From JAAYZQ01 sp034428935 (GTDB lineage: Bacteria; Chloroflexota; Anaerolineae; JAAYZQ01): DNA of 64,000 nucleotides. The position numbers and the translations under genes are program-made. Of this stretch, positions 1 to 8,471 are shown piece by piece. Location: positions 1 to 64,000 of the forward strand of contig DAOUHB010000076.1 of the NCBI GenBank assembly GCA_034428935.1, read 5' to 3'. The notes below the pieces were generated by a model, which saw only the letters and a list, made by a program, of their open reading frames with translations, was not told the origin of the DNA and searched no databases. The stretch's first letter is position 1. Each line of letters opens with the position of its first letter.

Positions 1-98
1 GCACGCTCCCGCATGTAGGGCCGGGAATCACGACGCAGTACCCTTTCCAACTCAGCGCGTTGATTCTCGCTCAACCTCAGGTAGCGGCGTTTCGGCAT
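1..98 (-). CDS. IS630-like transposase / HTH protein, N-terminal fragment (runs off window)
   Basis: Only the first 32 codons lie in the window. The peptide begins MPKRRYLRLSENQRAELERV and continues with an Arg-rich helix that includes R-P-Y-M-R-E-R. This resembles the start of the helix-turn-helix domain of IS630-family transposases, where a short 'L-s-e-e-e-r-a-e-L' helix is followed by an 'R-p-Y-v-R-e-R' helix. No transposase catalytic domain is visible, so a stand-alone HTH protein is possible. A consensus promoter lies 30 bases upstream. I could not identify terminal inverted repeats. Confidence 0.5.
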   Translation of the reverse strand, partial: MPKRRYLRLSENQRAELERVLRRDSRPYMRER

Positions 99-127
99 GT
101 CGCACCACCTATGCGTGAAGTCCCCAT

Positions 128-156
128 ATTATCCTATTACCCTATTGAATTGTCAA
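128..156 (-). promoter_or_regulatory. sigma70-type promoter for the IS630-like gene
   Basis: Read on the minus strand: TTGACA, a 17-bp spacer, then GATAAT. The predicted transcription start is just upstream of the ATG at 98. Confidence 0.7.
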
Positions 157-170
157 AGTTCATCACCGCG

Positions 171-1016
171 CTATAGCGATGGGGATGACAGCGGCCAGCG
201 AAGCCTCTCCATGAGCGTGCGATAGAAGTAGGTCCGGTCCTGCAGCCGCACAAAGCGCCCCACGTTGTTGCTGGCCTGGACCGTCACCACGTCGCCGTCG
301 TGCAGCTCGTACTCGAACTGGCCGTCGACGGTCAGGATGGCCTGGTGGTCGGTCTGGACCACGATCTTGACCACGGCACCCTGCGACAGGACGATGGCGC
401 GGTCCATGCTCAGGTGGGGGGCAATGGGCTGAAGGAGGATGTTCTTGAGCTGGGGAGGCAGAACCGGCCCTCCGGCGGCAAAGGCATAGGCCGTCGAACC
501 GGTGGGCGTCGAGACGATGAGGCCATCGGCGGCGTAGGTGGCCAGGTAGCTGCCGTCGATGTGGGTTTCCAGGCGGACGATGCGCGCCAGGCTGCCCCGG
601 CTGACGACCACGTCGTTGAGGGCTTCGTAGCCGCGAGATTCCTCGCCGCGGTGGTACTCGGCATAGAGCATCATGCGCTCTTCGATCCAGTAGTCGCCCG
701 CCAGGAGCTGCGGCAGGGCGGCGCTCCACTGGTCAGGGTCCAGCTCGGCCATGAAGCCCAGGCGGCCCATCTTGATGCCCAGCACAGGCACGCCGTGGCT
801 GCCGGCCATGCGCGCGGCGCGCAGGATAGAGCCGTCGCCGCCGAGGGTGACGAGTAGATCCAGCCGGTCGATCTCGGCCAGGACCGCTTCTTCGTCCCAG
901 GTGGAGCCCATCCAGGCTTCGACGCCGTATTTATCAGACTCGCGGGCCATGGCTGCGGCGGTGGGCTGCGTGGCGGGCAGCTTCGGGTGGTGCAAAAGGC
1001 CGATTCGTTTGATCAT
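171..1016 (-). CDS. nadK: NAD kinase
   Basis: ATP-dependent (or polyphosphate-dependent) phosphorylation of NAD to NADP in the cytosol. The 281-residue protein has the family's G-G-D-G-S nucleotide-binding motif near residue 60, preceded by a hydrophobic strand (LDLLVTLGGDGS). It also has the G-x-x-G-F motif (MGRLGFMAEL), a central A-L-N-D segment where the family's conserved N-E/D lies, and the T-P-T-G-S-T-A-Y motif near residue 170. Length fits bacterial NadK. The gene stands alone, divergent from the glycosyltransferase gene, with a strong promoter about 40 bases upstream of the ATG. Confidence 0.95.
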   Translation of the reverse strand: MIKRIGLLHHPKLPATQPTAAAMARESDKYGVEAWMGSTWDEEAVLAEIDRLDLLVTLGGDGSILRAARMAGSHGVPVLGIKMGRLGFMAELDPDQWSAALPQLLAGDYWIEERMMLYAEYHRGEESRGYEALNDVVVSRGSLARIVRLETHIDGSYLATYAADGLIVSTPTGSTAYAFAAGGPVLPPQLKNILLQPIAPHLSMDRAIVLSQGAVVKIVVQTDHQAILTVDGQFEYELHDGDVVTVQASNNVGRFVRLQDRTYFYRTLMERLRWPLSSPSL

Positions 1017-1056
1017 CTCTGTCTCGTGTGTCTGCCGGTTTGGTCGAACGTGAGCG

Positions 1057-1085
1057 ATTATAGCCTACTTCTGCCCGGCTGTCCA
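1057..1085 (-). promoter_or_regulatory. promoter for nadK
   Basis: Minus strand TGGACA, 17-bp spacer, TATAAT. It sits about 40 bases before the nadK start codon. Confidence 0.75.
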
Positions 1086-1136
1086 GAAACACGGTTTGCC
1101 TCGTGGAGGGCGCGGCCGGGACGCCTCTGTGGCGAT

Positions 1137-1165
1137 TTGCGGCGCACTCTGATGTGTGCTATCAT
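1137..1165 (+). promoter_or_regulatory. promoter for the GT39-like gene
   Basis: TTGCGG, 17-bp spacer, TATCAT. The implied transcription start near 1172 excludes the upstream in-frame start at 1103 and favours the ATG at 1205. Confidence 0.55.
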
Positions 1166-1204
1166 AACGCCAGCTCGTGCCCGGCCGTGGCCGGCGGCGA
1201 GCCG

Positions 1205-4093
1205 ATGTTCGCGACGGATTGGGCGGTGATCCTGGATAACGAACGGCAGAGCAGCAAAAGCGATTCTCGCCTGGTGACGATCGGGCTCCTGGTGCTCCTG
1301 GCGCTGGCGGCCCTGGCCTTGCGCGCCTACAAGGTCGACGGGCAGAGCCTGTGGTATGACGAGGGCTTTTCCGTCTACCTGGCGGGCATGGAGCCGGCCG
1401 AGATCGTGGCCCGCACCGCGGCCGATATCCAGCCGCCCCTGTACTACCTCCTGCTCCACGGCTGGATCCGGCTCGTGGGCGACGGCGAGGCGGCGGTGCG
1501 CAGCCTGTCGGTGCTCTTCGGGGTGCTGTCGGTGCCCCTGATCTACGGCCTTGCCGTGGCCCTCTTTCACAGCCGCCCGGCGGGCCTCCTGGCCGCCCTC
1601 CTCCTGGCCGTCTCGCCCCTGCACGTCTGGTACGGTCAGGAAGCGCGCATGTACACCCTCCTGACGTTCCTGTGCCTGCTCTCCAGCGTCTTGCTGTTGC
1701 TGGCCGCGCGGGCAAGGACCGGGGTCCGGGCGGCGGTCCTGTGGCTGGGCTATGCCCTGGCCAGCATCGCGGCCGTCTATACCCACTACTTTGCCTTTTT
1801 CGTCCTCGCCTTCCAGGCGGCCTACCTGCTGCTGGTCGCCTGGAGCCAGGGATTTCGCCCCTGGCGCCTGCTCCTGGGCGGCCTGGCCTCGGGCCTGGCC
1901 ACCATCGTGGCCTATCTGCCCTGGCTGCCTCACCTCGTCGCCCGCTACGGGGCCGACGCCAGCTACCTGCCCGGCCAGCTCAAGCTCGGCGAGGTATTGG
2001 TCGACGTGGCCGTGGCCTTTGCCGGCGGCGAGTCGGTCCTGGAGGGCACCGGCATCTGGCTGGCCGCCGGTTACGTCCTGGTCGTGGCCCTCTGCCTGGC
2101 GGCGCTGCTGGCCGCCGCGGCACGCGCCGGCCGAGATGCCCCCGACGCGTCCGGCTGGAGCCTGCCGCCTGCATACCATGCCCTCCTCTTCCTGCTGCTC
2201 TACCTCCTGCTGCCCATTGCCCTCATCCTGGCCCTCAGTCTGAACTCGCCCAAGTTCAACGCGCGCTATGCCATGGTCTCGCACCCCGCGCTGCTGCTGC
2301 TCCTGGCCGGGGGGCTGGCGACCCTCTGGGAGCGCAGGACCGGCTCGCTGCAGAACGTGGGGCGCGGCGCCGCGGCTGCCCTGGCCCTGATCTTCTTGCT
2401 CGTCTCCGCCCTCTATGCCGATCGCAACGCGTACCACGATCCGGCCTTTGCCCGGGCCGACTTTCGCGGCGTTGCCCGCTACCTGGAGAGGCACGCCGCC
2501 GAGGACGAGACGATCATCCTCAGCTCGGGGCACATGTTTCCCGTCTGGGATTACTATGCGGGGGATAGCGAGCGCCATCTCCTGCCCGATAGCCCCACCC
2601 TGGACACGACGAGGACCCTCGACTATGGCATCGCCGCCGACCTGAACCGCTGGCTGGCCGGCCGCGGCGGCGTCTGGCTGGTGCTGTGGCAACACGAGGT
2701 CGTGGACCCCAGCGGCTACCTGACGTCGATGCTCGGAGACCTGGCGCTCGAAGAGCCCGTGGAGCGCGGTTTCCCACAGATCGAGCTGCGCCACTACCGC
2801 CTGCCGCCCGGGGCCACCTTTAGCGGCGAGCCCGAGATCGAGCACCCGGCCAGCTACAACTTTGGCGGCCGCCTGCAGCTCCTGGGCTACACGCAGAGCG
2901 GCGACCGGGAGGTGACCCTTTTCTGGAAAGCGCTGCAGCCCCTCGAAGAGGATTATCGCGTGTCGCTGATCCTGCGCGATCCCGAGGGGCAGGCCTGGGG
3001 AACCTGGGACGGCCGGCCGGGGGCCTACTATCACCCCACTGACCGCTGGCGGGTCGACCAGGTGGTCTTTGGGCGTTACGACCTCAGTCTCTTGCCCGGC
3101 TCGCCTCCGGGGGACTATGGTCTCGAAGTGGGCGTCTATACCGAAAAAGACGTCGAGGGCCTGGACCTCCTGGACGCGGCGGGTGCGGCCCAGGGCAAGC
3201 GGGTGATGCTCGGCGCCGTAGCGCTGTCGGTGGCGGCGGCAACACCCGACCAGGTGGAGGTGCCCCATCCTGACCGCTTCGCGATGGGCGATGGCTTGTC
3301 GTTGCTGGGCTGGGATCTGGACCGGGAGGAGGCGCAGCCCGGCGACAGGCTACACCTCACCCTGTTCTGGTCGGTGGTTGCCCGGCCTCGGGGCGACGAG
3401 GCGGTGTGGGTGTCGGTCACCGACGCCACCGGCCAGGCCCACGGCGCCGGTTCCTTCCTGCCCACCAACGCCTGGCACCCCACCAGCATCTGGCTTCCGG
3501 GGCAGGCGTGGCGGGGGCAGATCTCCTTTCGCTTGCCCGTGGAGACCCAGCCAGGCCCCGCCCGCATCTCGGCGCAGTTGATCGCGCCCGACGGCTCGAC
3601 TGCCGGTCCGCCCGCGGAGCTGGCGACGGTCCAGGTGCAACCCACCAACCGTGTCTTTGTCGAGCCGCGTCCGCAGGCGCCCCGGCGGGCCAACTTTGAG
3701 GATCGCATTGCCCTCGTCGGCGCCGACCTGGTGCCCTCCCCGGTGGCGCCGGGAGGGACGGTGCGGGTGACGCTCTACTGGCAGGCCCTGGCCGAGATGG
3801 ACATTCCCTACACTGTCTTTGTTCACCTGTTGGGCGTCGACGGTCAGGTGGTGGTCGGCCACGATGGAGAGCCCGTTTTTGGCGCGCGGCCGACGACGGG
3901 CTGGGTGCCCGGCGAATACGTCGCCGACGCCCACGACCTGTCCATTCCCGCCGACCTGGCGCCGGGCGATTATATCGTCGAGGTGGGGTTGTACGACGCG
4001 GGGGTGCCGGGCATGCCCCGGCTGGCCATCCTGGGCGAGGAGGGCCAGGCGCAGGTCGATCAGGTCATTTTTGGGCCGGTGCAGGTCCGTTAA
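1205..4093 (+). CDS. GT39/ArnT-type membrane glycosyltransferase with C-terminal beta-sandwich repeats
   Basis: A 962-residue integral membrane protein. The first half has about 11-12 hydrophobic segments and the features of the dolichyl-phosphate-mannose mannosyltransferase/ArnT fold. These include an early Asp-Glu in the first extracytoplasmic loop (SLWYDEGFS) and a P-P-L-Y-Y-L-L-L-H-G motif in TM2-3, plus HVWYGQEARMY later. The family transfers sugars from polyprenyl-phosphate carriers to proteins or lipids outside the membrane. The last ~430 residues are soluble and contain three related ~130-residue units, each with an L-F-W/L-Y-W strand and a P-P-G-D-Y-type strand before V-G-V/L-Y. The start was set at 1205 because a promoter ends at 1165. 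No glycan cluster is adjacent, so the acceptor is unknown. Confidence 0.85.
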   Translation: MFATDWAVILDNERQSSKSDSRLVTIGLLVLLALAALALRAYKVDGQSLWYDEGFSVYLAGMEPAEIVARTAADIQPPLYYLLLHGWIRLVGDGEAAVRSLSVLFGVLSVPLIYGLAVALFHSRPAGLLAALLLAVSPLHVWYGQEARMYTLLTFLCLLSSVLLLLAARARTGVRAAVLWLGYALASIAAVYTHYFAFFVLAFQAAYLLLVAWSQGFRPWRLLLGGLASGLATIVAYLPWLPHLVARYGADASYLPGQLKLGEVLVDVAVAFAGGESVLEGTGIWLAAGYVLVVALCLAALLAAAARAGRDAPDASGWSLPPAYHALLFLLLYLLLPIALILALSLNSPKFNARYAMVSHPALLLLLAGGLATLWERRTGSLQNVGRGAAAALALIFLLVSALYADRNAYHDPAFARADFRGVARYLERHAAEDETIILSSGHMFPVWDYYAGDSERHLLPDSPTLDTTRTLDYGIAADLNRWLAGRGGVWLVLWQHEVVDPSGYLTSMLGDLALEEPVERGFPQIELRHYRLPPGATFSGEPEIEHPASYNFGGRLQLLGYTQSGDREVTLFWKALQPLEEDYRVSLILRDPEGQAWGTWDGRPGAYYHPTDRWRVDQVVFGRYDLSLLPGSPPGDYGLEVGVYTEKDVEGLDLLDAAGAAQGKRVMLGAVALSVAAATPDQVEVPHPDRFAMGDGLSLLGWDLDREEAQPGDRLHLTLFWSVVARPRGDEAVWVSVTDATGQAHGAGSFLPTNAWHPTSIWLPGQAWRGQISFRLPVETQPGPARISAQLIAPDGSTAGPPAELATVQVQPTNRVFVEPRPQAPRRANFEDRIALVGADLVPSPVAPGGTVRVTLYWQALAEMDIPYTVFVHLLGVDGQVVVGHDGEPVFGARPTTGWVPGEYVADAHDLSIPADLAPGDYIVEVGLYDAGVPGMPRLAILGEEGQAQVDQVIFGPVQVR

Positions 4094-4122
4094 CCCACGT
4101 TGTGCTTTGGCTGCCCGCAGTT

Positions 4123-4151
4123 TTTACACCTGGCGCCAATGTGTGTATAAT
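4123..4151 (+). promoter_or_regulatory. promoter for the FmdB-family gene
   Basis: TTTACA, 17-bp spacer, perfect TATAAT, 35 bases before the ATG at 4187. Confidence 0.8.
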
Positions 4152-4186
4152 AAGGCCGCCCTTGAAGGCAGCAGCGGGAGGAAGCA

Positions 4187-4498
4187 ATGCCGATCTACTT
4201 GTACGAATGTGATTCGTGCGGCCTTCGGTTCGAAAAAATGCAACGCATGACCGAGGAGCCGCTGACCGATTGTCCGGAATGTGACGGCCAGGTGCGCCGT
4301 ATCATTCAGCCTGTCGGCATCATTTTCAAAGGCTCCGGCTTTTACGTGACGGACAATCGCCAGGGCTCGTCGCCCACGCTCGCGCCGCCCAAGGAGAAGG
4401 ACAAGGACAAGGATAAGGACAAAGAGGCGGCCAAGGCGCCGGCAGAGACCAAGGCCTCTACCGAGAGCAGCGCCAAAGAGTCAAAGGCGAGCGAGTGA
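4187..4498 (+). CDS. FmdB-family zinc-ribbon protein
   Basis: A 103-residue protein starting MPIYLYECDSCGLRFEK. The FmdB/CxxC_CXXC_SSSS zinc ribbon (C-x2-C ... C-x2-C) occupies residues 1-40. The segment ending in K-G-S-G-F-Y-V-T-D is typical of the family. The last ~45 residues are a low-complexity Lys/Asp/Glu/Ala tail with repeated K-D. The family is named for an expected regulatory role in formamidase/amidase operons, but its function is not established. Here it is a monocistronic unit with a clear promoter and a strong terminator. Confidence 0.85.
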   Translation: MPIYLYECDSCGLRFEKMQRMTEEPLTDCPECDGQVRRIIQPVGIIFKGSGFYVTDNRQGSSPTLAPPKEKDKDKDKDKEAAKAPAETKASTESSAKESKASE

Positions 4499-4508
4499 CG
4501 AGGGTCCT

Positions 4509-4549
4509 GCAAAGGCGGGCCACCCGAGAGCCGGGTGGCCCGCCTTTGC
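4509..4549 (+). terminator. intrinsic terminator after the FmdB gene
   Basis: A perfect 18-bp GC-rich stem (4509-4526 with 4532-4549) around a 5-base loop, followed by a short ATTT stretch. It lies 10 bases past the stop codon. The U-tract is short but the stem is very stable. Confidence 0.85.
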
Positions 4550-4672
4550 ATTTCCTCGCACCCGAAGGCCGGGCTGCAGGGACGGGGAAACGTCGCTGCC
4601 GGCTCCTCGTTCCGGCGATGCCCGGAAAAGCAGCCGGGGACGGCAGCGGGGTCTGGCGGGACGGCGGCCGGG

Positions 4673-4996
4673 TTAGACCTGGAATCGCCCGGAAGCAGGG
4701 ATCACCTTGTACTGAAAGTTGGCCACGTACTCCAGGAGGCGACCCTTGAGATCTTCCCACTCGGCGCTTTCGAGGATCTCGCGCATTTCCTCTACGCTGT
4801 CGGTCACGCCGGCGGTCATGATCTGGGGGCCCTGGCCGTAGAGGGTATACCACGCCTCTGTAGGCTGCCAGCCCATCTTCATCAGCGTTGGGGCAAAGGT
4901 CTGCATCGCGAACTCGAAATACGTCTGCTCCTGCCCCGGACGAATATCCCAAGTCATCAACAATTTTACTGGCACGGGGTTCTCGATCCTTCCCAT
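4673..4996 (-). CDS. conserved small protein of unknown function
   Basis: A 107-residue protein that I cannot assign to a named family. It has alternating hydrophobic strands (VKLLMTWDI), a helix rich in aromatic residues (YFEFAMQTFAPTLMKMGW) and a second helix (SVEEMREILESAEWEDLKG). This pattern is compatible with a dimeric alpha-beta barrel (ABM/EthD-like), which is inference. It follows the M16 peptidase gene by 20 bases on the same strand and is probably the last gene of the TPR-M16 operon. Confidence 0.7.
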   Translation of the reverse strand: MGRIENPVPVKLLMTWDIRPGQEQTYFEFAMQTFAPTLMKMGWQPTEAWYTLYGQGPQIMTAGVTDSVEEMREILESAEWEDLKGRLLEYVANFQYKVIPASGRFQV

Positions 4997-5016
4997 TGAC
5001 AGAGTTCGGCCGCGTG

Positions 5017-6285
5017 CTAGAGCTGCACTGCCCGGCGAATCTTGTCGCCGTTCCTGGCAAAGGGGCCGACCACTGCCAGGTTTAGACGGTTCTGCTGAAA
5101 GACAAAGCCGGCGATGCGCTGGATGTCGGCCGCCTGCACGGCCTCCATCTGCGCCACGACGTCTTCGGGTTCCAGCAGGTCGGGTCCCAGGAGTTCCTGG
5201 CGGGCGTACCAGGCCGCCTGGGCAAAAGAGTCTTCCAGCGACAGGGCCATCCGCCCTCGAATGAACTCCTTGGCCCTGGCCAGCTCGTCTTCGGGTACAG
5301 GTTCCTGTCGCATCCTGTCCAGCTCGGCCAGGATGGCCTGAATGGCCTCGGCGGTGCGCACAACGCCGACCCCGGCATAGATGCCCAGGGCGCCCGTGTC
5401 CTGGAGTGTCGTGGTGTACGAGTCGACGGTGTAGGCCAGACCCAGCCGCTCGCGTACCTCCTGGAAGAGGCGGGAGCGCATACCCTCGCCCAGGATGGTG
5501 TTCAGCAGGCGCAGGACAAAGCGGTCTGGGTCCCGCCGGGAGATGCCCGGAAAGCTAAAGGCCAGGTGCGCCTGCTCCGTTTTGCGGTGCTCGATCTGGA
5601 TGCTGGGCCCGTCGTGGTCCAGGGGTGCCGGGTCCCACAGGACGGGCGGGCCGTTGCGCCAGTCGCCCAGGGTCCTTTGGGCCAGGGCCACCGCTTCGTC
5701 GTGGGTCACCTGCCCCGCGAGCCCGAGAATGGTCGTGCGGGGCAGGTAGTGACTGCGCACGTACTCCTGGAGCGACTGCCGGCTGATGGCGTTCACCGTC
5801 TCGCGGCTCCCGGCCACGTCGCGACCCAGGGCGTGCTCCGGCCATTGCAGGTTGGCGACCAGGAGCTGCGCCAGGCTGTCGGGCGTGTCGAGGGCATAGT
5901 TGATCTCCTCAACGATGACCGCCCGTTCCTTTTCCATTTCGGCCGGCTCAAAGGTGGCCCGCAGCAGCATGTCGCTGAGGACTTCCATGGCTTCGGACGT
6001 GTGGGAGGCGGCGACCTTGGCCCAATAGAGGGTCGTCTCCAGGCCGGTGCTGGCGTTGACGATGCCTCCCCGGCCCTCGATGGCCTCCGCGATGTCCCGC
6101 GGTGTCGGCCAGCGCTGGGTGCCCTTGAAGAGCATGTGCTCTGCGAAATGCGAGATCCCGGCGATCTCGGCGCTTTCGTACCGGGAGCCGACTGCCAGGA
6201 AAAAGCCCAGGCTTACCGACTGGACGTGGGGCAACGTGACGGTGAGGACACGCAGGCCATTGTCCAGCGTCGTCATGTCGTGCAT
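5017..6285 (-). CDS. M16-family zinc peptidase (insulinase/processing-peptidase type)
   Basis: A 422-residue single-chain M16 peptidase. The inverted zinc motif H-x-x-E-H is present (HFAEHMLFKGT, about residue 46), and the distal Glu ligand is in the ERAVIVEEI segment. The fold has the expected active N-half and an inactive C-half with the conserved R-x-x-x-Y-T region (RERLGLAYTVDSY). Bacterial relatives (PqqL/YmxG/MPP-beta-like) degrade peptides or process precursors. It lies directly against the TPR lipoprotein stop codon. The ATG at 6285 is used, but a second ATG at 6276 is equally plausible from the weak ribosome-binding site. No paired inactive M16 subunit gene is adjacent. Confidence 0.9.
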   Translation of the reverse strand: MHDMTTLDNGLRVLTVTLPHVQSVSLGFFLAVGSRYESAEIAGISHFAEHMLFKGTQRWPTPRDIAEAIEGRGGIVNASTGLETTLYWAKVAASHTSEAMEVLSDMLLRATFEPAEMEKERAVIVEEINYALDTPDSLAQLLVANLQWPEHALGRDVAGSRETVNAISRQSLQEYVRSHYLPRTTILGLAGQVTHDEAVALAQRTLGDWRNGPPVLWDPAPLDHDGPSIQIEHRKTEQAHLAFSFPGISRRDPDRFVLRLLNTILGEGMRSRLFQEVRERLGLAYTVDSYTTTLQDTGALGIYAGVGVVRTAEAIQAILAELDRMRQEPVPEDELARAKEFIRGRMALSLEDSFAQAAWYARQELLGPDLLEPEDVVAQMEAVQAADIQRIAGFVFQQNRLNLAVVGPFARNGDKIRRAVQL

Positions 6286-6900
6286 CTACTCACCCTTGAG
6301 CTGATCCAGGTATTGCTGGGCCAGGCTCGTCGCCATGGCGTCTTCTCCATCGTCGTACTGCTGAAAATTCTCGAACGCCTGTATGGCGTCCTCGTTCTGC
6401 TCCATCTGCATGTAAACCACGCCGAGGCCAAAGTAGGCCTGGGAAAGGGTCGGGTCCAGCTCTACGGCGCGTGTGTAGGATTCGAGTGCTTCCTGCAGCT
6501 TGCCCTGTTGCACGTACGCCGCCGCAAGGTTGGAATGGATGGCCTCGTCGTCGGGATCGACCTCCAGGGCCTTCTGGTACTCGGCCACCGCTTCGTCGAG
6601 CTGCCCGTTGTTGTAGTAGGCCACGCCCAGGTTGGTCATGGCCGAAACGTGATCCGGCTCGAGCTCCAGGGCAGCCTGGTAGGCAGCGATGGCCTCCTCG
6701 AACTCGCCCACCCGGGCGTGCTCGTTGCCCGCCTGGAATAACTCCTGGGCAGTGGCCGGCTGGGCCGCCGTTTCCACGGCTGTCGGCTGGGGCGGGGGCT
6801 CGGGCTCGGTGGTGGGCGCCGGTGCACCACAGCCTGCCAACGACGAACCGAGGAGCAAGGCGATCAGGAACAGGGCACTGGCTTTGTGCATCCGTTTCAC
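6286..6900 (-). CDS. TPR-repeat lipoprotein
   Basis: A 204-residue exported lipoprotein. It has a short basic N-terminus, a hydrophobic core and a lipobox (L-A-G-C, Cys at residue 24), then a Pro/Glu/Thr-rich linker. From about residue 50 to the end there are four tetratricopeptide repeats with the usual A-Y/G-x-A-L-x-L-x-P-D pattern (for example AAYQAALELEPDHVSAMTNL). TPR lipoproteins usually scaffold protein complexes at the membrane; the partner is unknown. It is co-transcribed with the M16 peptidase, whose ATG abuts its stop. Confidence 0.9.
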   Translation of the reverse strand: MKRMHKASALFLIALLLGSSLAGCGAPAPTTEPEPPPQPTAVETAAQPATAQELFQAGNEHARVGEFEEAIAAYQAALELEPDHVSAMTNLGVAYYNNGQLDEAVAEYQKALEVDPDDEAIHSNLAAAYVQQGKLQEALESYTRAVELDPTLSQAYFGLGVVYMQMEQNEDAIQAFENFQQYDDGEDAMATSLAQQYLDQLKGE

Positions 6901-6942
6901 TTTTTCCTCCCGTTACACCTCTTGGAAGCACGCTTATTGACA

Positions 6943-6972
6943 ATCATACAAAAGGGATCGTGATCCTGTCTG
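6943..6972 (-). promoter_or_regulatory. probable promoter for the TPR lipoprotein-M16 operon
   Basis: Minus strand CAGACA, 18-bp spacer, TATGAT, ending about 43 bases before the ATG at 6900. It suggests this operon is separate from the upstream BMC operon. Confidence 0.45.
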
Positions 6973-7012
6973 TAGCTTCCATCCCTTTCCGGCGGGTAGC
7001 CGAATCGGGAGC

Positions 7013-8470
7013 CTAGACAATGCGAAAGGCGTCGACGAGCACGCAGCGGCGCATCCGGGCAAAGTTGCGGGCCGACGTCAGCCCTTCGCCTGTGGGGCTG
7101 GCGATGGAAAACGAGGTATATCCCTCGCCGCCAAAACCCAGGCCGGCCAGACTGGGACCGTTCTTGACAAAAATGCTGGTGTTGATCTCTCGCGACATGC
7201 GGCTGAGGGCATCCAGATTCTTGGAATGCATCACGGCCGTGTGGCCCATGCCCTGCTCCACGGCCCGGGCCAGGTCGATGGCCTCGTCGGCGCTGCCGAC
7301 GCGCACCAGGGGCATGACGGGCATGAGCTGTTCTGTCCACACCAGGGGGTGCCGGGCGTCGGTCTCGGCGATCACCAGGCGAACGCTTTCCTCAACGTCC
7401 ACACCGATCTCGCGCAGGATGGTGCGCGGCGACTTGCCGACAAAGGCCTTGTTCACCACGCCGTGTTTGCCCGGGCCGTGGTCCTCGGCCAGGATGACCT
7501 TCATCAGGCGCCCGAGCTGCCAGGCGCCGATCTCGACCGCCCCCCGCGCCAGGATGGCCGATTTCAGTCGGTCGGCGATGGCGTCCACGGCAATGATCTC
7601 TTTTTCCAGGATGCACACGACGTTGTTGTCAAAGGACGCCCCCTTGACAATGTCACGGGCAGCCTGCTCCAGGTCGGCGGTTTCGTCCACGACCACCGGC
7701 GGATTGCCCGGCCCGGCACAGATGGCCTTCTTGCCCGAGCCCATGGCCTCGCGAACCACGGCCGGGCCGCCCGTTACCACCAGCAAGCGCACCGAGGGGT
7801 GGTGCATCAGCCGCTGGGCGCTTTCGATGGTGGGCTCGGCGGGGCAGGTCAACAGGTCCGGCGGGCCGCCGGCGCCCTTGATGGCGCGGTTGAGAATGCG
7901 AATCGTCTCGGCCGAGCAAGCCTTGGCCCCGGGATGGGCGTTAAAGACGGCCGCGTTGCCCGCGGCGATCATGCCGATGGCGTTGCAGATGATGGTCGAG
8001 GTGGGGTTGGTGCTGGGCGTGATGGCGCCGACGACGCCGTAGGGGGCCACCTCCACCAGGGTGAGCCCCCGGTCTCCCGTCCAGGCCTGGGCCTGCAGGG
8101 CCTCGGTTCCCGGGGTGCGCTCGGCCACCAGGAGGTTCTTTTCGACCTTGTCTTCGGGGCGGCCCATGCCCGTCTCCTGCCAGGCGGCGCGGGCCAGGGC
8201 GGGGGCGTTTTCGGTGGCGGCGCGGCGCATGGCGGCGATGAGCGCAGCACGGCGCTCCAGGGGCAGCCCGCCGAGGCGCTCCTGGGCGATGCGGGCGGCG
8301 GCAACGGCCGCGTCCACGTCGCCATAAACCCCATCCACGCCCGCGGCAGGAGCCGCCGGGGCCGGGGCCGGCGCAGGCCGGGCAGCGGCGGCCTGCCCCT
8401 GGGGGTGCAGGTCGGCCACCACCCGCTGCACGATCTCGGCAATGCGGCGCTCGTCCAGGGAACTCACCAT
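7013..8470 (-). CDS. CoA-acylating aldehyde dehydrogenase of the BMC (PduP/EutE type)
   Basis: Oxidises acetaldehyde (here the product of DeoC) with CoA and NAD+ to acetyl-CoA inside the microcompartment. The 485-residue protein has the ALDH fold with the catalytic Cys near residue 286 (G-A-S-F-D-N-N-V-V-C) and the PduP/EutE-type segment TPSTNPTSTIICNAIG. Residues 1-20 form an amphipathic helix (SLDERRIAEIVQRVVADL) followed by an Ala/Pro linker, the layout of an encapsulation peptide. The ATG at 8470 was preferred because it lies one base past the stop of the upstream cyclase gene. It is the last gene of the BMC operon. Confidence 0.93.
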   Translation of the reverse strand: MVSSLDERRIAEIVQRVVADLHPQGQAAAARPAPAPAPAAPAAGVDGVYGDVDAAVAAARIAQERLGGLPLERRAALIAAMRRAATENAPALARAAWQETGMGRPEDKVEKNLLVAERTPGTEALQAQAWTGDRGLTLVEVAPYGVVGAITPSTNPTSTIICNAIGMIAAGNAAVFNAHPGAKACSAETIRILNRAIKGAGGPPDLLTCPAEPTIESAQRLMHHPSVRLLVVTGGPAVVREAMGSGKKAICAGPGNPPVVVDETADLEQAARDIVKGASFDNNVVCILEKEIIAVDAIADRLKSAILARGAVEIGAWQLGRLMKVILAEDHGPGKHGVVNKAFVGKSPRTILREIGVDVEESVRLVIAETDARHPLVWTEQLMPVMPLVRVGSADEAIDLARAVEQGMGHTAVMHSKNLDALSRMSREINTSIFVKNGPSLAGLGFGGEGYTSFSIASPTGEGLTSARNFARMRRCVLVDAFRIV

Positions 8471-8471
8471 G

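Noticed and set aside
1058..3268. Long minus-strand reading frame opposite the glycosyltransferase
   Set aside because: Composition is Gln/Gly/Arg-rich and without domains; an antisense shadow of a high-GC gene.
4560..4672. GC-rich stretch between two convergent genes, with short repeats
   Set aside because: Base composition explains it; no stem as strong as the terminator at 4509-4549 and no reading frame with a plausible start.
6951..6988. 8-bp arms around a 22-base loop after the aldehyde dehydrogenase stop
   Set aside because: On the minus strand it ends in TTTTG, but the stem is AT-rich and the loop long; too weak to call a terminator.
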